NCBI GenBank assembly: GCA_025084515.1
Contig: JAJAGP010000284.1
Location: forward strand, 372,001 to 436,000
Origin: Ancistrus triradiatus
Lineage: Eukaryota; Chordata; Actinopteri; Siluriformes; Loricariidae
Length of the DNA: 64,000 bases
Reading direction: 5' to 3'
Below are positions 20,467-32,620 of the stretch, piece by piece. The position numbers were made by a program, and so were the translations under genes. Under the pieces are notes generated by a model. That model was not told where the DNA came from, did no database searches, and saw nothing but the letters and a program-made list of their open reading frames with translations. The first letter of the stretch is position 1; each line of letters opens with the position of its first letter.

Positions 20467-21104
20467 CTCTTTTTTTTAATTTATTTATTTTTATCTCTTC
20501 ACCTTTCCTTCCGTTCATCACACCCGCTATACCTGATATGTGGCCTTTAGGTCTTCAGGCCTTCTTCAGAAATCCTTTTATAAAGAATGCTCTGTCTGTC
20601 TGTCTGGATTCGCCCTTCCTTCCTGACACGGTTCTTACCCTGCACTTTATTTTGATATGATCCTCTGAGATCTTCCTTCCCCCCCGAAAGGTAAGAGAAT
20701 GCTGGGAAGAGTGCAGCGTATACTCCTGTTTTATTATATCCACTGCCTTTCTATGAAGCTCATGCTGGCTGGCTGATGTCACAGCTGGTTACAGAACTGA
20801 GTGCTTCTAGCGGTCGCTGCTCTGATCGCTCTCACGCCGGTCTGAGTAAATATGACCTATCCTTATGATGCTGCCATTCGGGGAGACACGCAGACACATG
20901 CACAGATGCGCACTCACCTGCACCATGCATGTTAGCAGTTATGAGTGTTCCATCACTTTAAGACATCCACCATTGTCCTATAGAAAGCTGATCAAATGCA
21001 GACCGTAGGGTGAAGTGTCTGGTTTGACCTCTCTCTGTCCCAAGCACCTCAAGAAGAACCTCACATAATGATATAAGCTATGAGATAGTACCTAAATGTG
21101 GCTG
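20467..21104. other. Intron downstream of the DAD exon
   Basis: A T-rich stretch sits at 20469-20492. The minus-strand frame at 20555-20782 has no recognised domain. Confidence 0.5.
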
Positions 21105-21600
21105 CTCCCATTGCACAGCGGACTGATGTGTTAGCTCACCACAGCAGGGATCCGGGCTTCGAGTGGTCAGTAAAGTTCCGGCCTGTTCCCCTGCAGATGG
21201 CTGTGTCTAAGGGAGAGGAGTCAGGTGGGGGATCTTCACCCAGTGCTGCAATGATACCCCATGCTTACGTTTGCACGATATGTTCTCCAGAAAATTTGGG
21301 TTTAAGGTATAGGACAATAAAAATCATAAATGTTGTCCGTAGGTGGTGCAACGGTAATTCACTAATCCATGCCACGTCCTGAGTTTGAGTAACGCTGTTC
21401 TTTTAAAGCCGAGTCGAGCATCACGCAGGCACATTTGGCTGTGTATAGGGGAGGGAGGAGGGATGATCCCCGTCTAGTGCAGCATCAGCCACCCCTGAAG
21501 AGCCCTGCACTGGACAGGAGTTCCGACCAAGATGTGCTTCCACCTAAATCCATTAAATTCCGGGAAATCTCTGGGCCTCTATCCCTAACCAGGATAAGTG
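21105..21600 (+). repeat. Possible tandem of two diverged SINE-like units
   Basis: The first unit has GGATCCGGGCTTCGAGTGGT, then ATGGCTGTGTCTAAGGGAGA, then ACCCAGTGCTGC. The second has TAGGTGGTGCAACGGTAATT, TGAGTTTGAGTAACGC, then TTGGCTGTGTATAGGGGAGG and CTAGTGCAGCATCAGCCACC. The shared order of a B-box-like GTTTGAGT, a GGCTGTGT...GGGGAGG block and an AGTGCTGC/AGTGCAGC block suggests two old copies of one retroposon. Short open frames across it are not genes. Confidence 0.4.
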
Positions 21601-21895
21601 GGGTTAAAATGAGAAGTAAAAAATATATAATCAATGTATTACAGTTACAGAGAATCCTCACAGACAGTCTCTTCAAGCTGGAAAGTTGTGTGTCTATAAA
21701 AAGCAATGTGTGACTGTCAAGTGACATTAGGAAGTGCGTCTCGGATTAATGATCCTTTTAAAGAGGAGAAATTGTGGGCGTGCACAGCACATTGGAAAAG
21801 CTCCAAATGTATTGGTACAGGTGTTAAGTGCAACATGAACTTAATTAAATGAATAGAAGAATGTAGGTTTTCTGCAGATTTAAGCATGTGAAGTT

Positions 21896-23393
21896 CAACA
21901 AAATATCAGAAAAAGTTGGGAAAATGTGGAAATTGCTAAATAAAAATATACACATCGTCTTACATTTACTTTGACTTTTGTTTCATTGCAGACAGAATGA
22001 AACCAAGATTTCATGTTTTGTCTGGTAAACGTTATTTCATTGTTACTAAACATCCACTCCTGCATTTTAGGCCAGCAACACATTCCAATTCAGGGCTAGT
22101 AAAAAAAAAACTAAATGTTGATATGATTTCAAACGGCTCATGTCTACAGATGATTGTAATCATGACTTGGTACAAAGACAGTGTTCACGAAAGGTTGAGT
22201 CTTTCAGGAACAAAGGTGGACAGAGCATCTCCAGTTTGTGAACAAACACATTCAAATCATTTATATGTTTAAAAACAAGGTTCCTCAAAGAAAGATTGGA
22301 AGGGATTTGTGTAGTTCTCCCTCTACAGTGCATATCATTAAACAATTTAAGGAATCTTGATAAATTCCAAGGAAAAGGGTGCAAACCTAACCTGAACACC
22401 CCTGAACTCTGATCCCTCAGACTGCATTGCATCAAGAACCGCCATTCATCAATATCTGATGTAACCACGTGGGCAAGGGATTACTTTAGTCGCAATACAC
22501 AGTTAAATTTACAATTTCCACTTAAAAATGTACATAAATCTTCACAGAGACACAATCTTAAATTGCAGAAAAGAAGCCTTATGTGAACTAAGTCTAGAAG
22601 CAGCACTGACTTCTCTGAGCTCGGAGGCATCTGGGATGGAACATCAAGTCAAGTCAGATCTATTTATATAGCGCTTTTTACAATGGAGCATTGTCTCAAA
22701 GCAACTTTACAAGTTTAGATTATCTCCTAATAACTACGTCCAATCCCAAATTGAGCAAGCCTAGGGCGACAGTGGCAAGGAAAAACTCCCTGAGTGTTAT
22801 AGGAAGAAACCTTGGGAGGACCAAGACTCAAAAAGGGACCCAACCTCCTCACACAGTAAAAAACATGTATTGTTGTCAGATGGATTAGTATTTCCATTGT
22901 TATTGTTTTTGTTTTTTGTTGTTGTTTTTTTGGAAGAATGGGACGCTGTGTACTCCAGACCAATGATGACAAGGACCATCCAGACTGCAACAAGTCCAAA
23001 AGCCAGCTTTTTGAAACGAAAAATGTGACAGAATAGATCACGTACTGTTGCACACCTTAAGACGTGTTTGCAGGAAGAATGGAACAAAATAGCACCTGAA
23101 ACACTTTACTGCTTGGTACCCACGGTGCCAGAACATAGTTTAAGTGTTGTGAGAAGGAATGGCAACATTACAAAGTGTTAAATGCTTTACCATCTCAACT
23201 TTTTTGTAATGTGTTGCAGGCTTTAAATGCAGGAATGGCTGTATATTAACATTTGAAATGATGAAAAACCTGAAATATCTTTGGTTTTTACTGTCTGCAA
23301 TGAAATGAAAATCTAAGTAAATGTAAGAAACACTGTTTTTGTACTTTATATTTGCATTTTCCCTACTGTTCCAACTTTTTCTGATTGGGGTTG
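21896..23393 (+). mobile_element. Decayed Tc1/mariner element, family T4, with a repeat A insertion
   Basis: The left end, CAACAAAATATCAGAAAAAG then TTGGGAAAATGTGG, mirrors the right end, CCAACTTTTTCTGATTGGGG. Inside, TCCTCAAAGAAAGATTGGAA and GGCATCTGGGATGGAACATC, then AGACCAATGATGACAAGGAC, follow the transposase of a Tc1 family common in cyprinid and catfish genomes (recognised from memory). The frame is broken throughout and the C-terminal catalytic region is mostly deleted. Confidence 0.78.
22647..22848 (+). repeat. Repeat A, short copy inserted in the T4 element
   Basis: It starts AGTCAAGTCAGATCTATTTA and ends GGGACCCAACCTCC, bounded by TCA on both sides (22644-22646 and 22849-22851). 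The transposase text resumes at once with CACAGTAAAA. It shares over 180 bp with the first part of the long copies. Confidence 0.85.
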
Positions 23394-25237
23394 TTGAATG
23401 CTTTCAGTGCCTTATGTAATCCAAAATATAATATCAAATATGTAATACATGGACATAACCCATTAGACTGCTCATATCAATGAAGAAATCACAATAAACC
23501 TATTCAGATGCCTATAGACAGTGAGTTGAATATCTGTATTGGCGTCATCCCCCAGTAGCTAAAGCCTACATTTCCTAATAATAAACAACAGAACAAACAT
23601 ACAGCCTGGCTGTACATTGCATCTCCTTACAACAACATCTCCTCACAATGAAATAATCTCTACATATGTGTTTCTCAATGTTTCACAGAAGAACCAACTC
23701 AAACAAACAACCAAAGGCCAGTCCTGAAAGACTGCAACCATGGTAAAAAGAAAACCAATGAAAACATTTCTCTTGTCTGCGTTCTTGGCTCCACTTTTAA
23801 TTTCTTGTCAATGCTGCAACCTAACCTCCGCCCTCTATTATTAACACTGTATTGCCAGTCTCTTCCTGTCGCTTCCTTGCACAGTATGTAAATTATGATT
23901 TTTTTGCCTCATTCCTCTGAGGTCTGTAGGGAAATGGAGATTGATCAAGCTGCTGCTTTAATGTATGCCAAGTTTAGTAGCATGACTCATGTTTGTGATA
24001 CATGGCCATACATTTAGTCGCTGTAGAATTTGTCTTCATGAATGTTTAGATTTCACATTATCTAAAGAGGCTCGTAGCTGCTCCAGCTCTTTTCGAAACA
24101 TGGTCTGCCTCATATACATATTTAGGCTATGTCTGCTTATGTATCACTGTTTAACAGCTGAAATGCTCTGTCTGCATGACATTAGTCTGCTTCTGCTTGT
24201 TTTGCCTCAAGTGCTGTGTTTTGTTTATTTCCAGTTAATCATGTGTCCAGTCAGACTCTTCTAGTCTGTATGGTCATGATTGGCTCTTTTGCGGAGGAGT
24301 TTTTGCTTGCTTAGCAGGAAAAAAAAAACTGTTTGCTAAGGTGCATGCATTATCTCTGATGACAACTGATTGTTAATGTGCTCTGGAGCGGCCCACAGGT
24401 TCGTACTCGATGATTTGTCTTACCTGTCAGTGACACTTTACAAGGTTCTGGGTAAGATGACGATTGTGTGCCTGGTGGCAGTGTGAGCAATAGCATGGCT
24501 TGGCCTTTTGGACACCATGTTATCAGGTGTAATGACCTATATTTATTACCTGTGGAGAAAAACACAATTTTAACCACCATTACAGTGGGTGTTTCCACTG
24601 CCAGAACTAACCAGCTCTGCTGTCTTTGTAAATCCTTGCTCTAATTGTGGAATAGCTTCCTATATCCATCTGTCAATGAAGACAGTACTAATGAAACTAA
24701 ATTAATTTTCCCAGTATTGTGTATGGTAGGTGCAGGAATATTATGCATCATCAGCACAAGATAAACAAACAATGGCAGTCTTGTCAGGGTTGCGCTCTAA
24801 TTGCTATTGAGGCACTCTCGAAAATTAAGCTGTAATCTTATTAGCCTGTTATTGCTTTCAGTAGGCAGTTGGTGGTGGAGGTGGAGAGAGCCGATGAGTG
24901 CGCCATCAGAGATCTTAAGTAGGGACAGGCATGAGGCATAAAAACTATTTTTGTAAATCTAATATTCTTTTTAAATTAAATCAACCGACAACTGATTGAG
25001 AAAACATTTTGGTAATATATTTAAAACCCAGAGATTTTATACAGAGAGTAAACCAAGATGGTTTAACATTATTTTTTTGCACAATAACGCTTCAAACCTT
25101 CAAACTGAAATTAAGCAGAGACATTCACATGGTAGTTTATCTACAGCAAATTCCAATCTTTAATATGAAGAGTTAATGTAACTGGTCAAAACGCGAGCAG
25201 TATTAGATTTTGCACTTTACCTTTAATTTAGGTTATA
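23394..25237. other. Intronic sequence, no feature recognised
   Basis: AT-rich. The open frames at 23989-24264 (+) and 24350-24598 (-) have no domain or exon boundaries that I can support. Confidence 0.5.
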
Positions 25238-26330
25238 CAAGTCAAGTCAAGTCCAGATTTATTTATATAGCGCTTTTTACAATGGAGCATTGTCTCAAAG
25301 CAACTTTACAAGTTTAGATTATCTCCTAATAACTACGTCCAATCCCAAATTGAGCAAGCCTAGGGCGAACAGTGGCAAGGAAAAAACTCCCTAGTTCTAG
25401 GAAGAAACCTTAGGAGGACCAAGACTCAAAAAGGGGACCAACCTCCTTGGGCGGCGTAGATGATAAATCTAAGAACGAAACTAAAGTCATGGAGTCAAAG
25501 TTCGAAATAAAATGTGAAGTATGCACATTGACATTAAGTGGCCGGGTATTGATGGGGCTGGAGCTGATGACGAAGCAGCTTGAGTGGAGCTTCCAGCAGA
25601 TGAAACATCAGTGTGGGGCTGGAACTGCCGGAACACAGATCTCGGAGAGAAAACAAAAAGAAAATGTAATTAGTTTGATTTGATTAAGAGCACAGTTGTC
25701 TATTAACAATCCACTGATGCCATGTCAATCACTGATGCCATGTCTAGCATGAGAAACCCCGGCAGCATAGCCTAGCTATAGCAGCATAGCTAGGAAAGAG
25801 GAGAAACTGGTAGGTAAAAACACAGCCAAGAGGGATCACATGAGACATTGGCAACCCCACGGGAGACAGAAGACAGCAACCCAACGTCTCTGATCACCAT
25901 AAAACTCTCTGACTATGAACCCCCAGCTCTGCCCTTATTCTAAGGCAAGGATGCAGGGAGTCAAGATCACGAGGACCGAAGCCCAGTTCAGCCAGACCGC
26001 CCACTCGACACTCCCGGCTAGCGGACAAGGCAGGCAGGCCAGACATGACTCCAGACTCCGGCCCCAGTGACCCAAGCCATGCATCCTGGTCTAAATCTAG
26101 TCAAAAGCCTGTGTAAATAAGTATGTGTTTAGCCTAGACTTAAAAAACTTGGGAGAGGTCTGAATCTCGAACGAAAGTGGGAAGTTTATTACATAGTTGG
26201 GGGGCCATGTATGAGAAAGCCTTTCCCCCGGGCTGTGTGACTTTTTTAATTCTAGGAACTACTAAAAAGAAGTCCTGCACCCTGCGAACGAAGTTATACC
26301 ACAGTTAGTTCCGACCCAGCAATTGATTGG
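25238..26330 (+). repeat. Repeat A, longest copy
   Basis: It opens with a short tandem, CAAGTCAAGTCAAGTCC, then ATATAGCGCTTTTTACAATG. It runs through every block seen in the 1106-1950 copy and continues about 280 bp further (AGTTGGGGGGCCATGTATGA, AGTCCTGCACCCTGCGAACG). There is no convincing protein. This is the reference copy for the family in the window. Confidence 0.8.
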
Positions 26331-28051
26331 CTGAGAGACGTTCTAGGAGTGCCAGTATTGCATGATAATTGGCACTCTCTGGCTGCAGCTTTTCAAGTAC
26401 CACCACATTTTACACACGTAACTTGGTAGCAACAGCACCACCATCCATAAGAAACCAGCAACGTTATAATTACTTAAGTAAAATCAGTTATAATGGGTAT
26501 ATAAAATCTATTGGCATTGTAAAGTTTCGATTTGAAATCCAGAAGATGATGCGTCTGTTGCATGTCCAACCCTGCCAGGAGTTGGATGTGCTGGAAAGGG
26601 CTCCCTGGGCTCTTAATGTATCACAGCTCGGCTGAAGAGCAATGACCAGTGAAGTCAGTTCTGATACAGCTTTAATACATAATTATTTGTGTAAATCTGC
26701 ATCTTTCATTAAACACCATCTAGCTGTTACATCCAGCTCTGTACCCAATGAAGCTGCTGATGCTCTATAACTCTCACTTTAATAATGTTAACACTAATAG
26801 CTTATTTTTTTTCAATTTTACAATCACTAATCAACTAAACAGAATTTATAACAGGATCCTTGACTTTGTTAACACTGGGATCTCACTCACATTTTCTTCT
26901 CTTTGGTTAGAATGGTAACAGCCTGCCTTATAAATCAGACACATTTTGTTTGCTTAATGTAAATGGAATATTTTTAAGTGAATAAAAAACTTATCAATTA
27001 ATATATTGGTGTTTATTGCCTGTATATAATAAACAGTTATTGGGAATTTATGTCCTTCGACTATTATGGAAGAGGCATAGTCTGATGATTGTTTTAGGGG
27101 TGGTTTGATAGGAGGGTGTTTGATTTACCTGCAGAATGTTGATGAACAATATTTTGTCTGTCTTCTTTACCTGAAAACAGAATTTCTGTGTGAACCCCAT
27201 TGAGGTTAGTGTGTGTGAGTGGGAGACAGAGAATTGGCCAGAAGTCTTGTTTATCAACCCACTTTTGCTTCACTGATTTATTAGTTCAATTAAAGACATT
27301 TTTGCATGTTAAAGCCCGTTATATTATTGTGGCACAAGAATCATACGTGATAATCTCTGAGAACTCTGCTCCCACCCCTCTTTTACTTCACACTACAAAT
27401 ACTTTAGTTTTCATTGCCTTTATTTTTCACATTGGGCTGAATCAAAAAAGACGGGAGAAACTTAAATAGAAAATAGTGGTTTAGGAAGAGCAAAGGACGG
27501 CCGGTGGGTCCTGATGTTATCTACAAGTCAGATTCCGAGGTTTTTTTTTTTTTTTTTTTACTGCTCGCACACTTCCCCTGGCAAAATGAAACGAAGGACA
27601 CATTACATTCGAGGAAAACCAACCCCCCTAGGGACCTTCTGGTCCTGTGAGGTTGCGGTGGTCAGTACTGTCCCCTTGTCTCCATGCTCTCGACATGGCA
27701 AGTGTGACTAATTGAGCCCCAGGCTTTGCTGCTTGTGTAGGCCTATGCTCTAGCAGGCCCTGACTCAGGACCTGGCTAATTAGCTATCATCTCACACCAG
27801 GCGCTGTGTCCCATTCATCTTCATTTTCACTCTGCCGTCTGCCTTTTAAGTAAAACTCAGTAGTCAAATGCACACAATCAGCACGAAAAGGCCCTGCCAT
27901 ATTCCCCTCAGTGCCCTCCCTCACGGCCTAAACTTAATTATTGTTATTTGCATTGTGCTTACAGTGAGCTTGTGGTCTCTCTGGAGATTTGTGTCAGGTA
28001 GCAGGGACTTGTTTTGTACATGGCGATGCCAATATGTTTGTATGTGTATAT
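26331..28051. other. Intronic sequence, no feature recognised
   Basis: Includes a T19 run at 27541-27559. The open frame at 26369-26635 could be tail sequence of an unrecognised repeat. No domain is seen. Confidence 0.5.
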
Positions 28052-28053
28052 TA

Positions 28054-28812
28054 CACTCACCAGCCACTTCATTAGGTACAGTTTACTAGTACTGGGTTGG
28101 ACTTTAGCATTCAGAAGTTTGCCCTAAATTCTTTATGCATAGATTCAACAAGGTGGCTGGGGACATTCCTCTGAGATGATGGTGCCACGCAGTTGGTGCA
28201 GATTTGTCAGCTGCACATCCATTAGGTCCATCTTGCACATCCCAATGGTGCTTTATTGGATCTGGTGGCTGTGGGAGGCCGTTTTTGGGGCATCAGAAGG
28301 GCAAATGAGACTCAGGTGCCACTTTTTCAAAAGATGTTCCTGCCATATGGGCCAATTTTGTGGAATATTCACAGGCCAACCAATCCTAGCCATAAATACA
28401 TTTAAGAATTTAAGAATAAGAAAAGTTGCCTCATGGCTCAGTTTACCTTAGAATGGACACTCTGACATGGAAAGGTATAGGTGGTGCCATACACTTTTGA
28501 CTTCTTAAGTGGGTCTGAGTGGTACTCCGAAATAGTTAAAGCATCTGAAATCTTTGCACGTCCTTCTCCTAACATGTACCTTTCCACTACTTCAGTGCAG
28601 AACCCTTCTGACAGCACGTTTCTAACCATGGAGAATACTGTACAGTACTGTGCCAAGTAGTGGAGTTCTCAAGGATCAGTCAGTTTTATTCTGAGGTAAT
28701 CAACACCACTACAGTTTGTCATATGAGGGCCACTTAGCATGCTGTGTGATCTGGCAGGTGATTGGCTGTAACTGAGCAAGTGTATAATGGTTATTCTGAA
28801 GTGGCTGGTTAC
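28054..28812 (-). mobile_element. Decayed Tc1/mariner element with CACTCACC-type ends
   Basis: The left end CACTCACCAGCCACTTCATT follows TA. The right end GAAGTGGCTGGTTAC is its imperfect inverse. In between, ACTGGGTTGGACTTTAGCAT, TAGATTCAACAAGGTGGCTG and TTGGTGCAGATTTGTCAGCT follow the 3' half, and GATTGGCTGTAACTGAGCAA the 5' leader, of a widespread fish Tc1 family read on the minus strand (recognised from memory). The transposase is deleted and scrambled. Confidence 0.72.
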
Positions 28813-31317
28813 TTAACAAACCTGGTAGTTTATTAATTGCATTTTTAATAATTTATTAGATTTTGTTCAATCTTGTTTATTTTGATGTTGAGGGTCTAGT
28901 GTGAGAATGCAGCTAGATAATGCTTGATTTAGTTTCATTTTCAGGGAGTTAAGTGCCAAAAGGTTAGGAGTTTGACAGGGTATATATAGGGTTTACGAAC
29001 AGACACTCTGCATTCAGTTTCTAGTCTTTTAGGTGAACTTGCCTCGCACTTGCACACTGGATATTTTCAGGTACAGCTACTATATAGGTGTGCTTTATAG
29101 GTATGAGATTAAAGAGTGTAACTCAGGTTGCTATGCACAATTTCTCAGCCACACTCTACTCCATCCATCAATGGAAAGTAGTCGTCTTTACTGACCAGAT
29201 ATTATGTGGGAGGTGAGCTATTCTCAGCACAGCAGTGACACTGAAACTGTAGTGTGTCAAGCTGGTCTAAGTGGAATGGCAGTGTTTCTAGGTTTTTAAA
29301 ATTCTCTGTAGTATACCCACAGGATGTCTTTGTGCAAATGTGCTTTTGTGCATCTTTTTATTTATTGATTTATTTTTGCATGCGTGTGTGTGTGTGTTCA
29401 TGTACTGTGCATATGTATATTATGACCAATCTTCAAAAAAAGAGAGAAAGGGATAATGAGCTTGCATGGACGTATTGTCATTAGCAGAATCACACAGATT
29501 CTGTACTTGCATTCTCTCTTACAATTTCATTCATAAATTGCTATATGGTACTGAAAGGCAACAGCTCTCAGAAAGCAATTTTATAGTAGAGCAGTAGTGC
29601 ATTCTTGGATTTCTGTTACATTATCGAGGTCTGACTTGCAAGTTTAGGCATGAATGAAAGAACATTTTAATAAATATAACCAACTCCAGGAAAAAAAGCA
29701 TAATTCATTAGATTCAGTCATATAACACTTTCCTGACTAAGGTCTGCTGTCTGTTTTGTGCACCTGCTGTGGTGTTTATGCTAGTTTTGCAGAAGTGTGT
29801 TGTCTGGCTTGGTAGTGTTTTGTTCTTTTGTTGATAAATCAAGTATACTTTGATTTGTATAGCCTGATATGTCTGTAGCTTATTGTGTAGTTTTCAGCTA
29901 ACCCAAATAAGACTGTTTGTATTTTATTTGGTGATGTGGGCATTATGCTGTTCTCTGGTTAAGTCCGGATGGGCTACTGAAGAAGACCTTATTTGCATTG
30001 ATATTACTTTATTCACCCTGTGTGTAGGCTGCTAGCTTTGAAGTTGACCTGTAGTGACCTTACCATAAGGGTTTTTCCGTTCTTTTTTTAAATTAGAAGA
30101 GTATCGTGAAACCACTACTGATTTTAGTTACATTTTATATTAAAATCCATACTGACAGCATCTATATAATTCCAGATGCCTGTTTTAGGCATGATTTGAA
30201 TGGCAGTTCTCAACTGAACTTTCATTTTTTATAACTTTATATAATATTTATATATATTTGTATAATTTGTAACTTTAAACTGTTACTTAAGTCATTGTAT
30301 GTAGTGGCAATCTTCCTTTATACTGGACTCTGAGTTCAGTGTGGCCTATACTTGTATTATTATTAAGGGAATCTAATATCGGCCATTCACTCATGGAGTC
30401 GGTTCTTAACTGGAATGTATATGAAATTTTGTCCGCTCTACACCCCTCTTTCTCCCTTCCCTCTCCCTGCTGTAAATACCCCTCAGTAATTGATCTCATG
30501 GGTTTGGATGTTCCACACTCCAGCTGCACAGCAAAGAGAACATTTTCACAAGAATATACTGTACTTAAGGACAAAACTTGTACAGTCATTAATGTGCTGG
30601 TAGCTCCAGCTTTGGTTGAGGTATATATGCGATTAGGAACAGGGCACATGGTGCGTCTCAGTCCAGAGAGCCCATGGCAGGTTGATGGGATGTGAGCGGC
30701 GAGCGGGAATTGGAAGGCACTGCAGTACTTTACGGAGTGCGGAAGTCAGTTTGCTTTATATAATCCTCCAAGTACAGATGCACAATGTCAGTTTAAAAGC
30801 CCATTGTTTAGGCTTGTGTAATCTGTTCTGATGTAAACCACTAGGTTCCTCTTCTGGGTTCTCTTATCTTTTAGCACTGCTTATCCCTACAAGATGCTGA
30901 AGGCTGTGACTTTCATGCACAGCTGCTGTTTGGTTTTGGATTGTTCACACTAACAACTCAAGTTCTTCATGTATGTCTAGATCCCCATTCGAATACTATA
31001 CTGATAAGACTAAAAGGCTGCAAACCTCCCACATCCAATAACTATGGCAAAGCAGGGTAGATTTGTTTACATTGGAGTTCACGTTTCAAAAGATGGCACA
31101 AAGTGTTTAAAGTTATTGGAGTTATTCACTGATAAGAATGCGTATAAAAAGTACAGATGAACTACTTGGGTTGCTGCAGACATCCAAAAGAAGACAGAAG
31201 TAGCATTACTCATTGATCTTCTTCAGTTATCCTCCTTCATCTATTTCAGTTTCTTCTGTTCGACATTATTACTTGAATTTTACAGCATTTTTATGATTTT
31301 AACATTATGTACAGGTA
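28813..31317. other. Intronic sequence, mostly unique
   Basis: A short piece near 29215-29245 (GCTATTCTCAGCACAGCAGT) resembles the palindromic MITEs at 48 and 53 kb. A frame at 30339-30695 has an overlapping opposite-strand frame of the same length and no domain. Confidence 0.45.
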
Positions 31318-31397
31318 CACAGTGTTTAACGTCCATCCAATCAATGTCCGTTTGCTTTAACGGCCGAGGTCAAGCAAATAAAAATCTGTCTTGTATA

Positions 31398-32143
31398 TAA
31401 GGGATGCCCAGATTACAATTTTCTCGGCCGTTTCCGATTTTTGGCCAGATCTAGGAAAAGAACAGCAATACAGAAACAATTGCTAAGGAAAGATTGCAGG
31501 AGCTGTTGGGTTCTACCTGCCTCTATTCTCTCACTACCTTTAGCTTTGTAGCATTGGCTACAAAATATCAATCACTACAAACTTGTTCGAATTGTACTTT
31601 ATTACAGCCTCGATAAGAGTCTTTTACCAGTTAATGCAAGGGTAGAAGCACACTGAACTCACGCCACTCACGTCGCAGCTTTACACATCACTAATGTAAG
31701 TCACGGAATGCACTAAACACATTACTACTTTAACTGCCAGCTATAAATGGTACAACACAATTAAAAAGACGCACTGTGAGCTTTCATCAACTAATAAAAA
31801 GACGTACAGATAAAACAGATCAGAGATACACAAGAACCTAAAAATAAAAAGACCATCGAGCCGAGCGCTAAACGTTGGGACCGGGAAACAAACATGCGAG
31901 CTGGATGTAATTAATTAACAGCTCTATATACACATGAACTGAATTCAGAATTAACTTTAGTCAAAGCACTGTGCTGTTTGTGTGTGGCTGGGTTTGTGCC
32001 GCTGTCAGCGTCGGACGTGTTGGCTAAAGGTGACCGGCACAGAATCGGTTGTATTGGACTGATCGGCTGATCACTGGTCAGGGCTGAGAACGCTGAAAAC
32101 TGGCCAATTCCAGTCACCGGCCAATCGATCGGTGCATAACTAT
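31398..32143. mobile_element. hAT-like non-autonomous element
   Basis: The left end AAGGGATGCCCAGATTACAA, with TTCTCGGCCG nearby, and the right end CGGCCAATCGATCGGTGCAT are inverted relatives of the GGGATGCACCGATC end of fish hAT MITEs. No transposase is recognised. An 8-bp target duplication could not be fixed because the flanks are low-complexity TATATA. Confidence 0.55.
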
Positions 32144-32453
32144 TATATATATTGAATTTATGGCTGAACGACAGAAATCTAGTACGAGCAAACCCTTGCA
32201 ACACCTGCTGACAGAAAACAGAATCCCAGTCTTGAATGGCATAAAAATTGCATTGTTCTAATTTAATTTCTGTAAGTTTTGTAAAATATACAAAGATATA
32301 AATTGCTGTTAGTGCTAAATGTTTTCATATTGTGTTTTAATTAATATTATTGTTAAAATAAAACTATGTGCAAATTATCTAAACCACCATGTGACTCTGG
32401 TAATGTCTGGTCAACGTCCATTTCGGACAACGTCCTATTTCACAGAACGTAAT

Positions 32454-32584
32454 CAAGTCAAGTCAGATCTATTTATATAGCGCTTTTTACACTGGAGCAT
32501 TGTCTCAAAGCAATTTACAAGTTTAGAGTATCTCCTAATAACTACGTCCAATCCCAAAGACTCAAAAAGGGACCCAACCTCCTT
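32454..32584 (+). repeat. Repeat A, short copy inserted in repeat C
   Basis: It begins CAAGTCAAGTCAGATCTATT and ends GGGACCCAACCTCCTT, bounded by AAT on both sides (32451-32453 and 32585-32587). The empty site is visible in repeat C copy 1 (AGAATGTAATGTTAAAC near 12890). An internal deletion joins CAATCCCAAA to GACTCAAAAAGGG. Confidence 0.85.
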
Positions 32585-32620
32585 AATGCGGATGTTAAAA
32601 AGCACAAACCTGTGTAACTA

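Larger units (their letters stand above)
31318..32620 (+). repeat. Repeat C, copy 2, with two nested insertions
   Basis: Left end TTTAACGTCCATCCAATCAA and right end GGTAATGTCTGGTCAACGTC match copy 1 at 12108-12935. A hAT-like element (31398-32143) and a short repeat A (32454-32584) lie inside it. The family itself is not recognised. Confidence 0.6.

Noticed and set aside
20555..20782. Minus-strand frame next to the DAD exon
   Set aside because: No recognisable protein; opposite to the gene and probably chance.
30287..30695. Overlapping 118-120 codon frames on both strands
   Set aside because: Neither shows a domain, repeat relation or splice boundary. Equal length on both strands suggests chance.
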